NCBI GenBank assembly: GCA_963514095.1 | Contig: OY741266.1 | Location: forward strand, 7,034,522-7,098,521 | DNA: 64,000 bases | Reading direction: 5' to 3' | Source: Eutrigla gurnardus | Taxonomy: Eukaryota; Chordata; Actinopteri; Perciformes; Triglidae | Shown: piece after piece, positions 63,389 to 64,000 of the stretch | Layout: each line of letters opens with the position of its first letter | Numbering within the stretch: position 1 is the stretch's first letter | Position numbers and translations under genes: made by a program | Notes under the pieces: generated by a model | Told to the model about the DNA's origin: nothing | What the model saw: the letters and a program-made list of their open reading frames with translations, nothing else | The model's database searches: none

Positions 63389-64000
63389 CGAGAAGCCACC
63401 CATCGCGCACCGTGCCAGCCTCCAGCCTGTTACCAACCATGCTATTAGTAAGAATGAACGAGTCATGCGTTGAACCAGGCCACCTTGCCACGATGTTGGT
63501 GAGCTGCATTTGCGCATCACATAACATTTATTGAATGAAAATGTTTCCTGTTGACAAAAACAAATTCATCCTGTGATGGCGCTTACAGCAACATGTGTCA
63601 TGTGTGCAGTCAATAGCTCCGATTACATTAGGGAAACCGGCTCTTGCTGCAAATTGCGCTTTAATGTTGGCCTGTTCAACAGCATTGTATGGGAATTTGA
63701 TGTACCTGGATGACATTCTTATGATCCCGTCCCACACCGCTGGCATGGCTCGGCTCAGAGTGGACTGGCACACTCCTGACCGGTCGGCCAGTTCCCTCTG
63801 GAAGGCTCCTGTTGCCAGAAACCCCAGAGTGGTCAGCACCTGTGTGGGCACGGACAACCCCTGGCTCCTGGCTGTGTTTCTTTCTAGGGCCGGCCGCAGC
63901 TCTGCGCACAGCTCCAGTAACACTGGCCTCGGCAACCTAAAACGACTCATGAGCCAGTTGTCGTCATTTGCTAACATATCCTCCCGTTCTCTAAACACCC
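63389..64000 (-). pseudogene. Harbinger transposase (HARBI1-like), partial and broken
   Basis: From the window edge, MFREREDMLANDDNWLMSRF, a helix-turn-helix region (GAFQRELADRSGVCQSTLSR), and NVIGAIDCTH with the first catalytic Asp. Just after DCTH a frameshift and stop occur. Coding resemblance continues in another frame: APSQDEFVFVNRKHFHSIN, then after a further frame change ARWPGSTHDSFI with the second catalytic Asp, to a donor-like CG|GTGAGT at 63389. The third acidic residue would be in a later exon not found here. Related to DDE_Tnp_4 transposases. Confidence 0.82.

Larger units (their letters stand above)
62557..64000. mobile_element. PIF/Harbinger transposon, left part (continues beyond window)
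   Basis: Begins GGGGCCTCATGTACTAAGAA with subterminal tgcgtacg-type repeats, a start typical of fish Harbinger elements. It contains a Myb/SANT-like gene on + and a transposase on -, facing each other, as in two-gene Harbinger elements. The right terminus is outside the window. Confidence 0.8.

Overview
This window is teleost fish nuclear DNA. It carries one multi-exon vertebrate gene with canonical GT/AG introns of 0.1 to 10 kb. Around and inside that gene lies a dense, nested set of fish-type transposable elements: L1 and L2 LINEs, a Gmr1-like Ty3 retrotransposon, Penelope, hAT, PIF/Harbinger, TTAA-type and Tc1 elements, plus SINE tails and CA/TA microsatellites. I see no bacterial, organellar or rRNA sequence.

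Left part (1-30.5 kb), intergenic and repeat-dominated. One L1-like LINE (about 1800-20530, + strand) is the base of a nest. Its ORF1-ORF2 interval holds a TTAA-flanked element with long inverted repeats, which itself hosts an L2 LINE on the minus strand. A second TTAA/piggyBac-like MITE and a PIF/Harbinger relic follow. The LINE's endonuclease domain was then split by a 6-kb Ty3-type LTR retrotransposon that is nearly intact. Its two LTRs differ at 4 of 327 positions, and its pol places integrase before reverse transcriptase, as in the Gmr1 group. Beyond the LINE are microsatellites, a 163-175 bp tandem repeat, a two-level satellite with two near-identical 0.48-kb halves, and a foldback element that carries another inverted-repeat element in its right arm.

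Right part (30.9-60.9 kb): an SLC8-family Na+/Ca2+ exchanger gene on the + strand. Its protein sequence is intermediate between NCX1 and NCX3, which fits the fish paralogue NCX4 (slc8a4) best; the paralogue is not proven. A 1.8-kb first coding exon encodes the N-terminal membrane domain, alpha-1 repeat, XIP region, CBD1 and the start of CBD2. Then come mutually exclusive exons A and B, four tiny cassette exons matching C, D, E and F of NCX1, and four constitutive exons ending in the alpha-2 repeat and a stop at 60871. All splice phases join. The shortest product is 923 residues (B form), 924 with A, and 966 with A plus C-F. The introns hold Penelope remnants, a hAT element with a BED-finger fragment, minisatellites, a Harbinger-like element carrying a LINE (between exons D and E), a Tc1 relic with a small retroposon in it, and an L1/Tx1 fragment.

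Right end (61.9-64 kb): a probable solo LTR, then the left part of a PIF/Harbinger transposon with a Myb/SANT-like gene on + and a transposase on -, cut by the window edge. The 5' untranslated exon(s) and promoter of the exchanger gene were not found.
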